Shown: piece after piece, positions 27,913 through 36,424 of the stretch
How positions within the stretch are numbered: position 1 is the first letter of the stretch
Layout: each line of letters begins with the position of its first letter
Assembly (NCBI RefSeq): GCF_022179345.1
Contig: NZ_BPQR01000085.1
Span: forward strand, 1-55,791
Direction: 5' to 3'
Length of the DNA stretch: 55,791 nucleotides
Origin: Methylobacterium jeotgali
GTDB lineage: Bacteria; Pseudomonadota; Alphaproteobacteria; Rhizobiales; Beijerinckiaceae
The notes under the pieces: generated by a model
Told to the model about the DNA's origin: nothing
Seen by the model: the letters and a program-made list of their open reading frames with translations, nothing else
Databases searched by the model: none
Program-made: the position numbers and the translations under genes

Positions 27913-29214
27913 ATGAAGGATCGTACCGTCGATCGCAGACAGGTGGTCCAGGGCTTGGCCGCGGGCGCCGCACTGGCCGCGGGTGGGGCGGGTCTCGCAT
28001 CCGCCGTCTTCCCGACTCCCGCCATCGCCAAGCCGTCCGGGGAGCCGATCGTCCTTGGGCTGACGATCTCGCAGACCGCAGCCGCGGGCGTCGCCGACCA
28101 TCAGGATCACTTCAACGGCTCGACGCTGGCGATGGAGGAGATCAACGCGGCCGGCGGCATCCTCGGCCGGCCCCTCCAGTTCAAGGTCGTCGATGTCGAC
28201 CTTCTCAACGCCGAGAGCTGCCAAGCGGCGATCCGCAGCCTCGTGGACCAGAAGGTCCACGCCATCTCCTCGCCGTTCCTGTTCGTCCCGATTCCGGCCA
28301 TGGACGCCTCGGTGGCGTATGGCTGTCCTTACGTGAACGGCAACACCCAGCGCGCCGCCACCGATCTCACTGCCGCGCACCCTGACAAGTACGGCCACAT
28401 CTTCCAGATGGACCCGTCCGAGGTCTATTACGGCGAAACATTCCCGATATTTCTCCAGGATCTTGAGAAGAGCGGCGCTTGGAAGCCGAAGAACAACAAG
28501 GTACACATCGTCCAAGAGCAGATTGCCTACAATCAGACGATCTCACGCTCGTGTCAGGAGGCGCTCAAGAAGAGCCGCTTCGAGCTCGCCGCGGTCACCG
28601 ACATCCAGTACCCCGTCCAGGATTGGGGGCCGGTCATCCAGAAGATCAAGGAGGTCGGCGCCGGCACGGTGATGATCGACCACTGGGTCGCCGCAGAGTA
28701 CGCCGCCTTCGTCAAGCAGTTCCGCTCCAATCCTTTGAAGGACAGCCTCGTCTATCTCCAGTACGGCCCCTCGCAGCCGGAGTTCCTCGAACTCGCCGGG
28801 CGCGCCGCGGAAGGTTTCGTCTGGAGCACGGTGCTCGGCGTCTATGCGGACGAAAAGGGCAAAGCCTTCCGCGATAAGTACAAGAAGCGCTTCCCCGGCA
28901 AGGTCATGGGTCTGTGCTACACCGGCGCCGGCTACGACATCGTTCACATGATGAAGGACGTCTGGGAGAAGACCGGTAAGCCGGAGGATTTCAAAGCGAA
29001 CTGCGCCGCGTTGCGCGAAGGCGCGTTCCGGGGCGTCTGCGGCTGGTCGATCATGGGCAACAAGCGCCAGGAGGCGGTGCAGTACCCGGTCGGGACGCAG
29101 GACGTCGAGAAGGGCATGAGCCAACTCTACTTCCAGGTCCAGAGCCGGGAGAGCAAGATCATCTATCCCTTCGCTCTTAAGGAGACCGAATACAAGACCG
29201 TGCCCTGGGCATGA
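27913..29214 (+). CDS. Substrate-binding protein of a LIV-type (amide) ABC transporter
   Basis: A 433-residue exported binding protein. The N-terminus has a twin-Arg leader (DRRQVVQGLAAGAALAAG, ending near PAIAKP), compatible with Tat or a long Sec signal. The mature protein is a type 1 periplasmic binding fold: EPIVLGLTISQTAAAG, EINAAGGILGRPLQFKVVDV, YGETFPIFLQDLEKSG, DIQYPVQDWGPVIQKIKEVG and SLVYLQYGPSQPEFLELAG. It resembles the urea/short-chain amide subgroup (UrtA, FmdD) more than amino-acid binders. ATG at 27913 is preceded by CGGAGG. Its TGA overlaps the next ATG. Genomic context implies that its ligand is a small amide such as dimethylformamide. Confidence 0.9.
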   Translation: MKDRTVDRRQVVQGLAAGAALAAGGAGLASAVFPTPAIAKPSGEPIVLGLTISQTAAAGVADHQDHFNGSTLAMEEINAAGGILGRPLQFKVVDVDLLNAESCQAAIRSLVDQKVHAISSPFLFVPIPAMDASVAYGCPYVNGNTQRAATDLTAAHPDKYGHIFQMDPSEVYYGETFPIFLQDLEKSGAWKPKNNKVHIVQEQIAYNQTISRSCQEALKKSRFELAAVTDIQYPVQDWGPVIQKIKEVGAGTVMIDHWVAAEYAAFVKQFRSNPLKDSLVYLQYGPSQPEFLELAGRAAEGFVWSTVLGVYADEKGKAFRDKYKKRFPGKVMGLCYTGAGYDIVHMMKDVWEKTGKPEDFKANCAALREGAFRGVCGWSIMGNKRQEAVQYPVGTQDVEKGMSQLYFQVQSRESKIIYPFALKETEYKTVPWA

Positions 29215-29975
29215 GCGTGCTCGGCATCGGTACCTCCGAGGCTGGCGCACCGCTCTTCGCCTGCTCCGACATCGCGCTCGACCTCGGCGGTCGGGAGATC
29301 CTGAAGGGCATCTCGCTCGCCGTTGCACCGGGCGAGGTGCTCGGCATCATCGGCCCGAACGGAGCGGGCAAGACCAGCTTGTTCGAGGTGCTGAGCGGGC
29401 GTACCGCTCCGAAGCGCGGCCGCGTCACCTTCGAGGGCCGCGACATCACCGGGCTGAAGCTCTACGAGCGGGCGCGCATCGGCATCGGCCGCACCTATCA
29501 GACCCCCGTCGTGCCCGAGGATCTCACGGTCGGCGAGGTTCTGAAGGGCGCCCGGCAGGCCTACGCACCCTACCTGACCCGCCACCACGCCGAGTGGGGC
29601 CTGGAACTCGTCCATCTTGGCGTGGACGAGGCCCTACCGGCGAGCCGGCTGGAGACGCTGAACCGGCGCAAGCTGCTTCTCGCCTGTCTGCTCATGCGCC
29701 GGCCCAAGTTGCTGCTCCTCGACGAGCCGGCGGCCGGGCTCATCAACGCCGAGGTCGATGAACTCGATCACCTGATCCGCTTGCTCTCGAAGGAGATGGG
29801 CATGTCGATCGTGATCGTAGAGCACCGGATCGAACTCCTCGAGACCATCGCCGACCGCGTCATGGTGATGGATGCGGGCGAGAAGGTCGTCGAGGGAAGC
29901 CTCTCGACCGTGCTGGCCGATCCCCGCGTCCACGCCGCGTATTTCGAGCACATCGAGGAGGGCGAACTGGCATGA
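29211..29975 (+). CDS. LivG/UrtD-type ABC ATPase with degenerate signature motif
   Basis: A 254-residue nucleotide-binding subunit. Walker A is GPNGAGKTS, the Q-loop region is IGRTYQTPVVPEDLTV, Walker B is LLLLDEPAAGL and the switch His is in IVIVEHRIELL. Where the ABC signature LSGGQ or LAYGQ normally stands, this protein has ETLNRRKLLLA. A heteromeric transporter can work with one degenerate site, so it may still function with its partner. Start ATG overlaps the binding-protein stop and its own stop overlaps the next ATG. Confidence 0.9.
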   Translation: MSVLGIGTSEAGAPLFACSDIALDLGGREILKGISLAVAPGEVLGIIGPNGAGKTSLFEVLSGRTAPKRGRVTFEGRDITGLKLYERARIGIGRTYQTPVVPEDLTVGEVLKGARQAYAPYLTRHHAEWGLELVHLGVDEALPASRLETLNRRKLLLACLLMRRPKLLLLDEPAAGLINAEVDELDHLIRLLSKEMGMSIVIVEHRIELLETIADRVMVMDAGEKVVEGSLSTVLADPRVHAAYFEHIEEGELA

Positions 29976-30733
29976 TCGGCTTCCTGGCACGGCGACGTCC
30001 CCCCGAACCCGAATCGGACGGTTCGATCCTCGCGATCCGCGGCCTCTCGGCCGGCTACGGCCCGATGCGGGTGATTCACGATCTCGACCTGATCGTGCGG
30101 GCCGGCGAGCGCCTCGGCATCGTCGGCCTCAACGGCCACGGCAAGTCGACGCTGTTCCTCGCCATCGCCGGCTTGACCGGCTGGCAGCGGGGCTCGATCC
30201 GCCTCAACGGCCGCGAGGTCGGCGGTTCGCGCAGCCAGGGACCCGGCCGCTACACCCACCACGTCGTGCGCCAGGGCCTCGCCCTGATGCCGCAGGGCGA
30301 CGAGATCTTCCACGGTCTCACGGTCGAGGAACACCTCGACAGCGGTGCTTTCACGCCGCGCTCCTGGCGCGAACGGGCCCCGCGCAAGGAGCGCGTGCTG
30401 GCGATCTTCCCGCCGCTGCGCAAGCTGATGGCAACGCCGGTCGGACGCCTCTCGGGAGGCGAGCGGCGCATGGTCTCCCTTGGGCGAGGACTGATGGCCG
30501 ACGCCTCGCTGTTCCTCGTTGACGAGCCCTCCCTCGGCCTCGCCCCGAAGATCGGCAAGGGCGTGATGGACGCGCTGATGGGCCTGGAACTCGGCAACTC
30601 CGCCATGGTCATCGCCGAGCAGAACGTGGCCCTCCTCGAAGGCCGGGTCGACCGCATCCTCGGCATGCATGTCGGCCAACTCAAGGGCGAGGCCTCGACC
30701 TCGCTCGCATCGCAGACCAAGCGCGAGTTGTGA
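29972..30733 (+). CDS. LivF/UrtE-type ABC ATPase
   Basis: A 253-residue nucleotide-binding subunit. Walker A is GLNGHGKST (His in place of the usual Ala), the signature is RLSGGERRM, Walker B is LFLVDEPSLGL and the switch region is MVIAEQNVALL, where Gln replaces His as is normal for LivF proteins. GLALMPQGDEIFHGLTVEEH is the typical Q-loop block. An N-terminal tail of about 20 residues (FLARRRPPEPESDG) precedes the domain. Coupled by ATGA overlap to the first ATPase. It supplies the intact signature for the composite ATP site. Confidence 0.9.
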   Translation: MIGFLARRRPPEPESDGSILAIRGLSAGYGPMRVIHDLDLIVRAGERLGIVGLNGHGKSTLFLAIAGLTGWQRGSIRLNGREVGGSRSQGPGRYTHHVVRQGLALMPQGDEIFHGLTVEEHLDSGAFTPRSWRERAPRKERVLAIFPPLRKLMATPVGRLSGGERRMVSLGRGLMADASLFLVDEPSLGLAPKIGKGVMDALMGLELGNSAMVIAEQNVALLEGRVDRILGMHVGQLKGEASTSLASQTKREL

Positions 30734-30740
30734 GGTCACC

Positions 30741-31652
30741 GTGGATATCGGGTTCGTCATCGTCTCGGCCGTCACGCTGGCTTGCGTCTATGGCACGCTG
30801 GCCATCGGCCTCTCTATCACTTGGTCGAGTCTCGGCCTCGTCAACATGGCCTACGGCGTCACCTTCGCGGCCGCCGGCTACGGTGCTTGGCTCGTCGCCG
30901 AGCAGTTGCAGGCGATCGATGCTCTCGCCGACATGACGCTCGTCGTCGGCCCCGTCGTCATCCTGGCCGGCATCCTCACCGGCGCCGTCTGCGGGCTGAT
31001 CGTCTGCGCGATCGCGTTCATCCCGATCCACGACAAGCCGAACTTCACCGTTCGCGGACTGATCGCGAGCCTCGCGCTGAGCCTGATCGGCACGCAGTTC
31101 CTGCTTCAGGTCTTCGGCCCGCGCGCCAAGAATCTGCCGCCCCTGTTCGGGGATTGGGAACTGCCACTCGGCAATGTCGTCGTCACCGCCGACAAGGGCG
31201 GCGCCATGGTGACCTCCGTCGTCATGCTGGCCCTGGCACTCCGCTGGATGCGGTCGAGCCGGCGCGGTCTCGAGATCCGCGCCATGATGATGAACCCGCA
31301 TGCCGCCTCCCTCGTCGGCATCGGCGTCCGGCGCACCGGTTTCTACGTCATGGCACTGACGGGCGGGCTGGCTGGGCTGGCCTCGGTGCTTCTGTCGCAG
31401 ACCTACTTCATCAGCCCTTTCAGCGGCCTCACCCCACTCATCAAGGGTTTGAGCGTGGCGCTGCTGGGCGGCCTCGGCAGCGTCGGCGGGGCGATCGCCG
31501 CCGCGATCCTCCTCGGCATCAACGAGGCGCTGACCTCCGCCCTGCTCGGCGGACAATACGTCCTGATCACGCAGTTTCTGCTCATCATCCTCGTTCTGCT
31601 GGTCCGCCCCCGCGGGATCGCCGGCATCCTGGACAAGGCGCGGGAGGCGTGA
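30741..31652 (+). CDS. LivH-type ABC permease
   Basis: A 303-residue inner-membrane permease with about eight hydrophobic segments. The N-terminus IGFVIVSAVTLACVYGTLAI and the following GLSITWSSLGLVNMAYG are the LivH start block. The coupling loop has GLEIRAMMMNPHAASLVGIG, and the C-terminus has LIKGLSVALLGGLGSVGGAI, the family glycine-rich block. GTG at 30741, seven bases after the ATPase stop, is chosen because the frame upstream belongs to that gene. With LivM it forms the translocation path. Confidence 0.9.
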   Translation: MDIGFVIVSAVTLACVYGTLAIGLSITWSSLGLVNMAYGVTFAAAGYGAWLVAEQLQAIDALADMTLVVGPVVILAGILTGAVCGLIVCAIAFIPIHDKPNFTVRGLIASLALSLIGTQFLLQVFGPRAKNLPPLFGDWELPLGNVVVTADKGGAMVTSVVMLALALRWMRSSRRGLEIRAMMMNPHAASLVGIGVRRTGFYVMALTGGLAGLASVLLSQTYFISPFSGLTPLIKGLSVALLGGLGSVGGAIAAAILLGINEALTSALLGGQYVLITQFLLIILVLLVRPRGIAGILDKAREA

Positions 31653-31654
31653 CC

Positions 31655-33292
31655 ATGGGCGAAGTCTGGAAGAACCCGCTCACCCCCTGGCGGGGTGACG
31701 CGGAGCCCGCGGAAGCAGCGAGCGATCCCTGGCGGGATCCCGGTGAGGTCTGGCGCGCCAAGCGTGCCTCCTCCGTTCCGATGCACAAGGTCGGACGCCT
31801 GCGCTACTTCTGGAAGGCGCAGGGCCACGGCGAGCGGACCTGGAACCGTCTTCGCTACTGGCCGACCAGGCGGCGCGTGCTCGACATTCGCGGCGAGTAC
31901 AACCCAAAGATCCTCCGGCGCGAGAAGACCATCCTCGACCGCCGCCCGATCTACTGGGCGCTCAGCTTCCTCGCCATCCTGCTCGCGCCGCTGATCGTTC
32001 CCGGCGATCTGCAATCGACGCTGATCAGCGCCGGGACGGTGTTCCTGATCTACGCCGCGATCAACCTGTGCTGGACGCTGATCATCGGCACAGCCGGCAT
32101 CTTCTCGCTGGCGACGATGGCGGTCGTCGGCGCGGCGGCCTACGGCGCGGCGGCGATGTCGGTCTTCTACGGCTGGCCCTGGTGGACGCTGCCCTTCGTC
32201 GGGGCCGGCATCGGCCTCGTCTTCGGAGTGGTGATCGCACTGCCCGCGACCCGCCTCGACGGCTTCTACTACGCGCTTTTGACGCTCGGCCTGAACGAGC
32301 TGTGCCGGGTCTACGTGGTGCAGTCGCGCACCTTCGGCTCGGCGACCGGCGGCCTCTATGGAGCGGATTCCTTCATTCCCGCCGGGCTCTCCCCGTTCGG
32401 CGAGCTTGCCACCGGTTACTACGCGGCCTTCGCCCTGATGCTCGTCGCGCTCGCGCTGTTCCGGTTCGTTCATGGCAAGCGCCTCGGCCGCATCCTGCGG
32501 ATGGCGCCGGAGAAGCGGGAGGCCTTCGCCCAGGCCGTCGGAATCAACTACCGGGCCGCACGCATCCAGGTCTTCATCCTGTCCTCTGCGGCGCTCGGGC
32601 TGATCGGCGGCTTCTATGCCTCCTACTTCCGAGGTGCCTCGCCATCGCTGTTCTCCTTCGACGCGGTGCTGCTCGGCCTCGCCATGCTGGTGATCGGCGG
32701 CATCGGCCGCTCGGAAGGGGCTGTCGCGGGCACCTTCATCGTCATCCTGATCGACAAGGTCTTCCTGTCCCTCGGGCCGATCCGCCTGATCGTCATCGGC
32801 CTGATCATGCTCGGCGTGGTGCTGTTCCTCAAGAATGGACTCTTCGGGATCAAGCAGCAGTTCCGCGCCTGGCGGAACAAGAAGAAGAGTGAGAACCGCT
32901 CTTCGCGAGCGGAGAAAGGTGGAGAGATGCTTCCGGAAGAGGCGACCGAGACCGAAGACAAGGACCTCATCTACGCGCGACGGTTCGACAAGATGCAGCG
33001 CGACTATCTGAAGACGATCGTCTCCGAGCGTCTGATCGAGGAGCACCAACGTAATCCGCTCGGACAGCACAGCGAGCCGCTCGAGCGCCTGCTCATGTAC
33101 TTCCGGCGCCAGCCGCAGGTCGACAAGTACGCGATCACCGTGATCGAGCCGTTCAAGGCCTACCGGATCGTGGCCCTGTCCGGCCACCGCGGCGTCGCCC
33201 CCCGGCTCGTCGAAGAGAAGACCTACCCCACTGAGGCCGAGGCCTACCACGCCGTGTTCCTGCGCCGCGTGCAAGATCTGCTTGAGTACTAA
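31655..33292 (+). CDS. LivM-type permease fused in frame to dimethylformamidase small subunit
   Basis: A 545-residue protein. After an N-terminal soluble tail of about 100 residues (unusual for LivM), residues about 105-410 are a LivM permease (FLIYAAINLCWTLIIGTAGI, TRLDGFYYALLTLGLNEL, LVIGGIGRSEGAVAGTF, and a final LFLKNGLFGIKQQ). After a charged linker KKKSENRSSRAEKGG the frame continues with no stop into about 120 residues (425-545) containing EEHQRNPLG, MYFRRQPQVDKY and EAEAYHAVFLRRVQDLLEY. That segment fits the small (about 130 residue) alpha subunit of dimethylformamidase, normally a separate gene directly before the large subunit, as here. An ATG at 32927 with a good ribosome binding site may also yield the free subunit. 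GTG 31649 is an alternative start. Confidence 0.85.
   Translation: MGEVWKNPLTPWRGDAEPAEAASDPWRDPGEVWRAKRASSVPMHKVGRLRYFWKAQGHGERTWNRLRYWPTRRRVLDIRGEYNPKILRREKTILDRRPIYWALSFLAILLAPLIVPGDLQSTLISAGTVFLIYAAINLCWTLIIGTAGIFSLATMAVVGAAAYGAAAMSVFYGWPWWTLPFVGAGIGLVFGVVIALPATRLDGFYYALLTLGLNELCRVYVVQSRTFGSATGGLYGADSFIPAGLSPFGELATGYYAAFALMLVALALFRFVHGKRLGRILRMAPEKREAFAQAVGINYRAARIQVFILSSAALGLIGGFYASYFRGASPSLFSFDAVLLGLAMLVIGGIGRSEGAVAGTFIVILIDKVFLSLGPIRLIVIGLIMLGVVLFLKNGLFGIKQQFRAWRNKKKSENRSSRAEKGGEMLPEEATETEDKDLIYARRFDKMQRDYLKTIVSERLIEEHQRNPLGQHSEPLERLLMYFRRQPQVDKYAITVIEPFKAYRIVALSGHRGVAPRLVEEKTYPTEAEAYHAVFLRRVQDLLEY
32915..32929 (+). promoter_or_regulatory. Internal ribosome binding site and start codon for a free small subunit
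   Basis: AAAGGTGGAGAG directly precedes ATG at 32927, inside the permease frame and in the same frame. The AAAGG is seven bases from the ATG. Initiation here would give a 121-residue protein, close to the known dimethylformamidase small subunit, in addition to or instead of the fusion. Confidence 0.55.
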
Positions 33293-33329
33293 AGTTGGAC
33301 TCCTTTACAACTCGCGACAGGAAAGCCTG

Positions 33330-35648
33330 ATGTCTCAAGTCAAGCTGTTCGGCTACACAGATCGCATCTCTGCAAAGCCTGGCGAGCGCATCGATGTTCA
33401 CGTCAACGCCGATGGTACGGACACGGCGGAGGCCCAACTCGTGCGCCTCGTCCACGGCGACGCTCATCCCTCGGGGCCGGGCTATATCGAGGAGGAGGTC
33501 GCCTGCGAGGCGAACGGGCCGTGGAAGGTCTGGAAGCAGTACACGCAGGTCGGCTCTTTCCTGCGTGTCGCCGACCCGCACCAACGCCTCGCGCCGGACG
33601 GCAGCTTCACGGTCTTCACGTATCTCTGGTCGACGTTGCCGATGGTGGGCCTGCGCCAGTCCCTGGTCGGGCGTTGGGACATCCGCTCGAACAAGGGCTT
33701 CGGCTTCGGCATCAACCGCAAAGGCTTCCTCGAGTTCTGGGTCGGCGACGGAAGCGATGTCGACTACGTCGCCGCCGAGGCGCCCCTCATCGCACGTATC
33801 TGGTACTTCGTCGCCGTCTCCTACGATGCCCGCACGGGCCGCGCCGAGATCTTCCAGGAGCCCGTCGTCAACCGCTACAACTCTCTCCTCGGCAAGGTCG
33901 TGCCGATGGACTATCGCTCCCACGTCGCCGAGACTCTTCGGTTCCGGCCGCGGCACGATCCGCAGACCCCCTTCCTGATCGCCGGCGCGCAGGACTGGCA
34001 CGAGGCGCGCGGCCATTTCGTCGGCCAGTGCTTTTGCGGCAAGCTCGACCGCCCCGGATTGTACGGACGGGCCCTGAGCCGTGAGGAGATGGCTGCCCTC
34101 CAGGCCGGGCAGCGCCCTGCCGATGGCCTCCTCGCGTTCTGGGATACGACCGCCGGCTACACCGAACGCGGCATCGGCGACACGGTGATCGACACCGGCC
34201 CGCACGGTCTCGACGCGGTCGGCTACAACCGACCGGTCCGCGCCCAGACCGGCTACAATTGGAACGGCCGCAACGACTGCTTCCGCCTCGCTCCTCAGGA
34301 ATATGGCGGCGTCGAATTCCACGTCGATACGATGATCGACAGCAACTGGAGCGTGACGCGGACCCTAACGCTGCCCGACGGCCTCAAGAGCGGCGCATAC
34401 GCGATCCGCCTGCGGGCTGGGCCCGGCCGGGGACTGGCCGAGGAATACGTCGTATTCTTCGTGCGCGCCAAGGTGCCGAAGGCGCCGGTCGCCTTTCTGG
34501 TCCCGACGGGCAGCTATCTCGCCTACGCTAACGAGCATCTGAGCTTCGACGCGCAGATCATCCAGCCGATGACCGGCCAGCCGCCGATCGTCGACGAGAT
34601 CGACATCGAGATGTACAAGAACCCGGATTTCGGGCTCTCGACCTACGACAGTTACGAGGACGGCGCCGGCGTCTGCTTCAGCTCCTTCCGCCGACCGATC
34701 CTGAACATGCGGCCCAAGTATCGCATGTCGAGCATGGGCACGACGTGGCAGTTCCCGGCGGACCTCTCCGTCATCGCCTGGCTCGACCAGTCCGGCTTCG
34801 ACTACGAGGTGCTGACCGAGCAGGACGTGCATCAGGAGGGGCTCGCCGCACTGAAGCCGTACCGCTGCGTCCTCTCGGGCACGCATCCCGAATACATCTC
34901 CGAGCGCGTCCTCGACGCCACCGAGGACTTCATCGCTGAGGGCGGCCGGTTCATCTACATGGGCGGCAACGGCTATTACTGGAACGTCGCCTACCGTGAC
35001 GACGAGCCTTGGATCATGGAGGTCCGCAAGCTCGATTCCGGCATGCGCGCCTGGGCGGCGCGCCCCGGGGAGCACTACCTCCAGACGACCGGCGACAAGA
35101 GCGGCCTGTGGCGCAATCGCGGTCGCCCGCCCCAGAAGACGCTCGGCGTCGGCTTCATCGGCGAGGGGTTCGAGAGCGGCAAGCCGTTCCGCCGTATGCC
35201 GGACAGCTATCACCGCACCGTGTCCTGGATCACGGAGGGGATCGAGGGCGAGATCATCGGTGATTTCGGCCTCGCGCAGGGTGGCGCAGCGGGGCTGGAG
35301 CTCGACCGCTACGATCTCAAGCTCGGCACCCCGCCGCACGCCAAGATCATAGCGTCTTCCGGCGGGCACACCGACAATTACGTTCTATCGGTCGAAGAGG
35401 TGCTCTACGCCTATCCGGGCATGACCGGAACCCAGGATTACCGCATCCGGGCCGATATGGTGTTCTTCACCGCCCCGAACGGTGGTGCCGTGTTCTCGGC
35501 CAGCTCGATCGCCTTCGGCCAAGCTCTTCCGGTCGACGGCTTCAAGAACTCGGTTGCCAAGCTCCTTACGAACGTGGTCGGCGCCTTCGCGAAGAACGGC
35601 CCGGTTCCGGGTGAAGCCTGGATCTCCGACGAGAAGCAATGGCGATAG
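33330..35648 (+). CDS. dmfA2: N,N-dimethylformamidase large (beta) subunit
   Basis: A 772-residue protein (known enzymes about 762) that hydrolyses dimethylformamide to dimethylamine and formate. The N-terminal part includes a lectin-like beta domain (YLWSTLPMVGLRQSLVGRWD, GFGFGINRKGFLEFWVGDGS). The C-terminal catalytic part begins near residue 350. The Paracoccus enzyme uses a mononuclear iron held by two Tyr and one Glu. Matching candidates here are Tyr399 in TGSYLAYANEHL, Tyr439 in GLSTYDSYEDG and Glu521 in GTHPEYISERV. The glutamine amidotransferase-like block FIAEGGRFIYMGGNGYYWNV follows. ATG at 33330 is preceded by AGGAAAG at seven bases; the earlier TTG at 33282 is less likely. It lies 37 bases after the permease fusion. 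Related amides may also be substrates. Confidence 0.9.
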   Translation: MSQVKLFGYTDRISAKPGERIDVHVNADGTDTAEAQLVRLVHGDAHPSGPGYIEEEVACEANGPWKVWKQYTQVGSFLRVADPHQRLAPDGSFTVFTYLWSTLPMVGLRQSLVGRWDIRSNKGFGFGINRKGFLEFWVGDGSDVDYVAAEAPLIARIWYFVAVSYDARTGRAEIFQEPVVNRYNSLLGKVVPMDYRSHVAETLRFRPRHDPQTPFLIAGAQDWHEARGHFVGQCFCGKLDRPGLYGRALSREEMAALQAGQRPADGLLAFWDTTAGYTERGIGDTVIDTGPHGLDAVGYNRPVRAQTGYNWNGRNDCFRLAPQEYGGVEFHVDTMIDSNWSVTRTLTLPDGLKSGAYAIRLRAGPGRGLAEEYVVFFVRAKVPKAPVAFLVPTGSYLAYANEHLSFDAQIIQPMTGQPPIVDEIDIEMYKNPDFGLSTYDSYEDGAGVCFSSFRRPILNMRPKYRMSSMGTTWQFPADLSVIAWLDQSGFDYEVLTEQDVHQEGLAALKPYRCVLSGTHPEYISERVLDATEDFIAEGGRFIYMGGNGYYWNVAYRDDEPWIMEVRKLDSGMRAWAARPGEHYLQTTGDKSGLWRNRGRPPQKTLGVGFIGEGFESGKPFRRMPDSYHRTVSWITEGIEGEIIGDFGLAQGGAAGLELDRYDLKLGTPPHAKIIASSGGHTDNYVLSVEEVLYAYPGMTGTQDYRIRADMVFFTAPNGGAVFSASSIAFGQALPVDGFKNSVAKLLTNVVGAFAKNGPVPGEAWISDEKQWR

Positions 35649-35783
35649 AATCGAGCCGGGATTAGGGCCCTTCCGATCTCTGTGCGAACAGTATCGAACA
35701 TACGTCATCGATCTTGAGATGAACGCATTCAAGCATCCGTTCAATATTGATCTCTTGCAAGTGAGACTAGGAGTTTAACAATC

Positions 35784-35990
35784 ATGAACACAATCACAGA
35801 TGTCGCAAAATCTTTCTTCGATGCCTGTGAATCGGGCGGTGGATGGGAGGCCTGCAAAGCCTATTGTACGCCGGACGCGATCTTCTCGGCCCAGGCGGAT
35901 GCCCTCGCAAACGTGACGACTTTGCAGGAATACACGGATTGGATGAAGGGTCTTCTGACCTTCGTTCCCGATGGATGCTTCTTGGATTGA
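35784..35990 (+). pseudogene. Truncated SnoaL/NTF2-like protein
   Basis: An ATG preceded by AGGAG starts a frame NTITDVAKSFFDACESGGGW, then EACKAYCTPDAIFSAQADAL and DWMKGLLTFVPDG, ending after 68 residues with CFLD. This matches the first half of small SnoaL-like proteins of about 130-140 residues. The second half of the fold is absent, so it is probably a truncated gene rather than a complete small protein. Confidence 0.5.
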
Positions 35991-36424
35991 AGCGGACTTG
36001 CCGATAAGTTCGGCCCTCGCCACCACGCCTAGACTATGGCGCTCATCGTCAGGGCGGGCAACGTCGTTCGCGCTCGGTCTACCGGCGGCTGAACTGATGT
36101 CGGGGCTCCGGCGGTCGTCCTCCGCCGCTCGCCGGCCCTGCGCCTCATCGCGGGCCATGCCGATCTTGAAGCGGAGCTCGCCCACCGCGGTGTCGATGAC
36201 GCGAATCGCATCGCTACGATTGGCGGGGCCGATGCCCCCCCCAGTCCGGCCGCTGCTCCCTACAGGCGAGGAAGTAGCCTCGGAACTCGGCCAGATCCGC
36301 ATCGGTCCAGTCGGCGAGCGCCTTGCCGTAGGGCCGCGGGGTGAACGGCGAGACCTCCTGCGAGAAGCTGTCCTGCAAACGAAAGATCCCGGACGATGAA
36401 CGGTCCGCGTGAGTGCCGGGTGTC
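35991..36424. other. Interval with only remnant coding traces
   Basis: No intact gene is visible in these 434 bases. On the minus strand, between about 36225 and 36405, one frame reads SGIFRLQDSFSQEVSPFTPR, then PYGKALADWTDADLAEFRGY and FLACREQRPDW. It looks protein-like, but it has no start, stops near 36215 and belongs to no family I recognise. Together with the truncated SnoaL gene it marks a recombination scar between the amide module and the Nit1C region. Confidence 0.35.
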
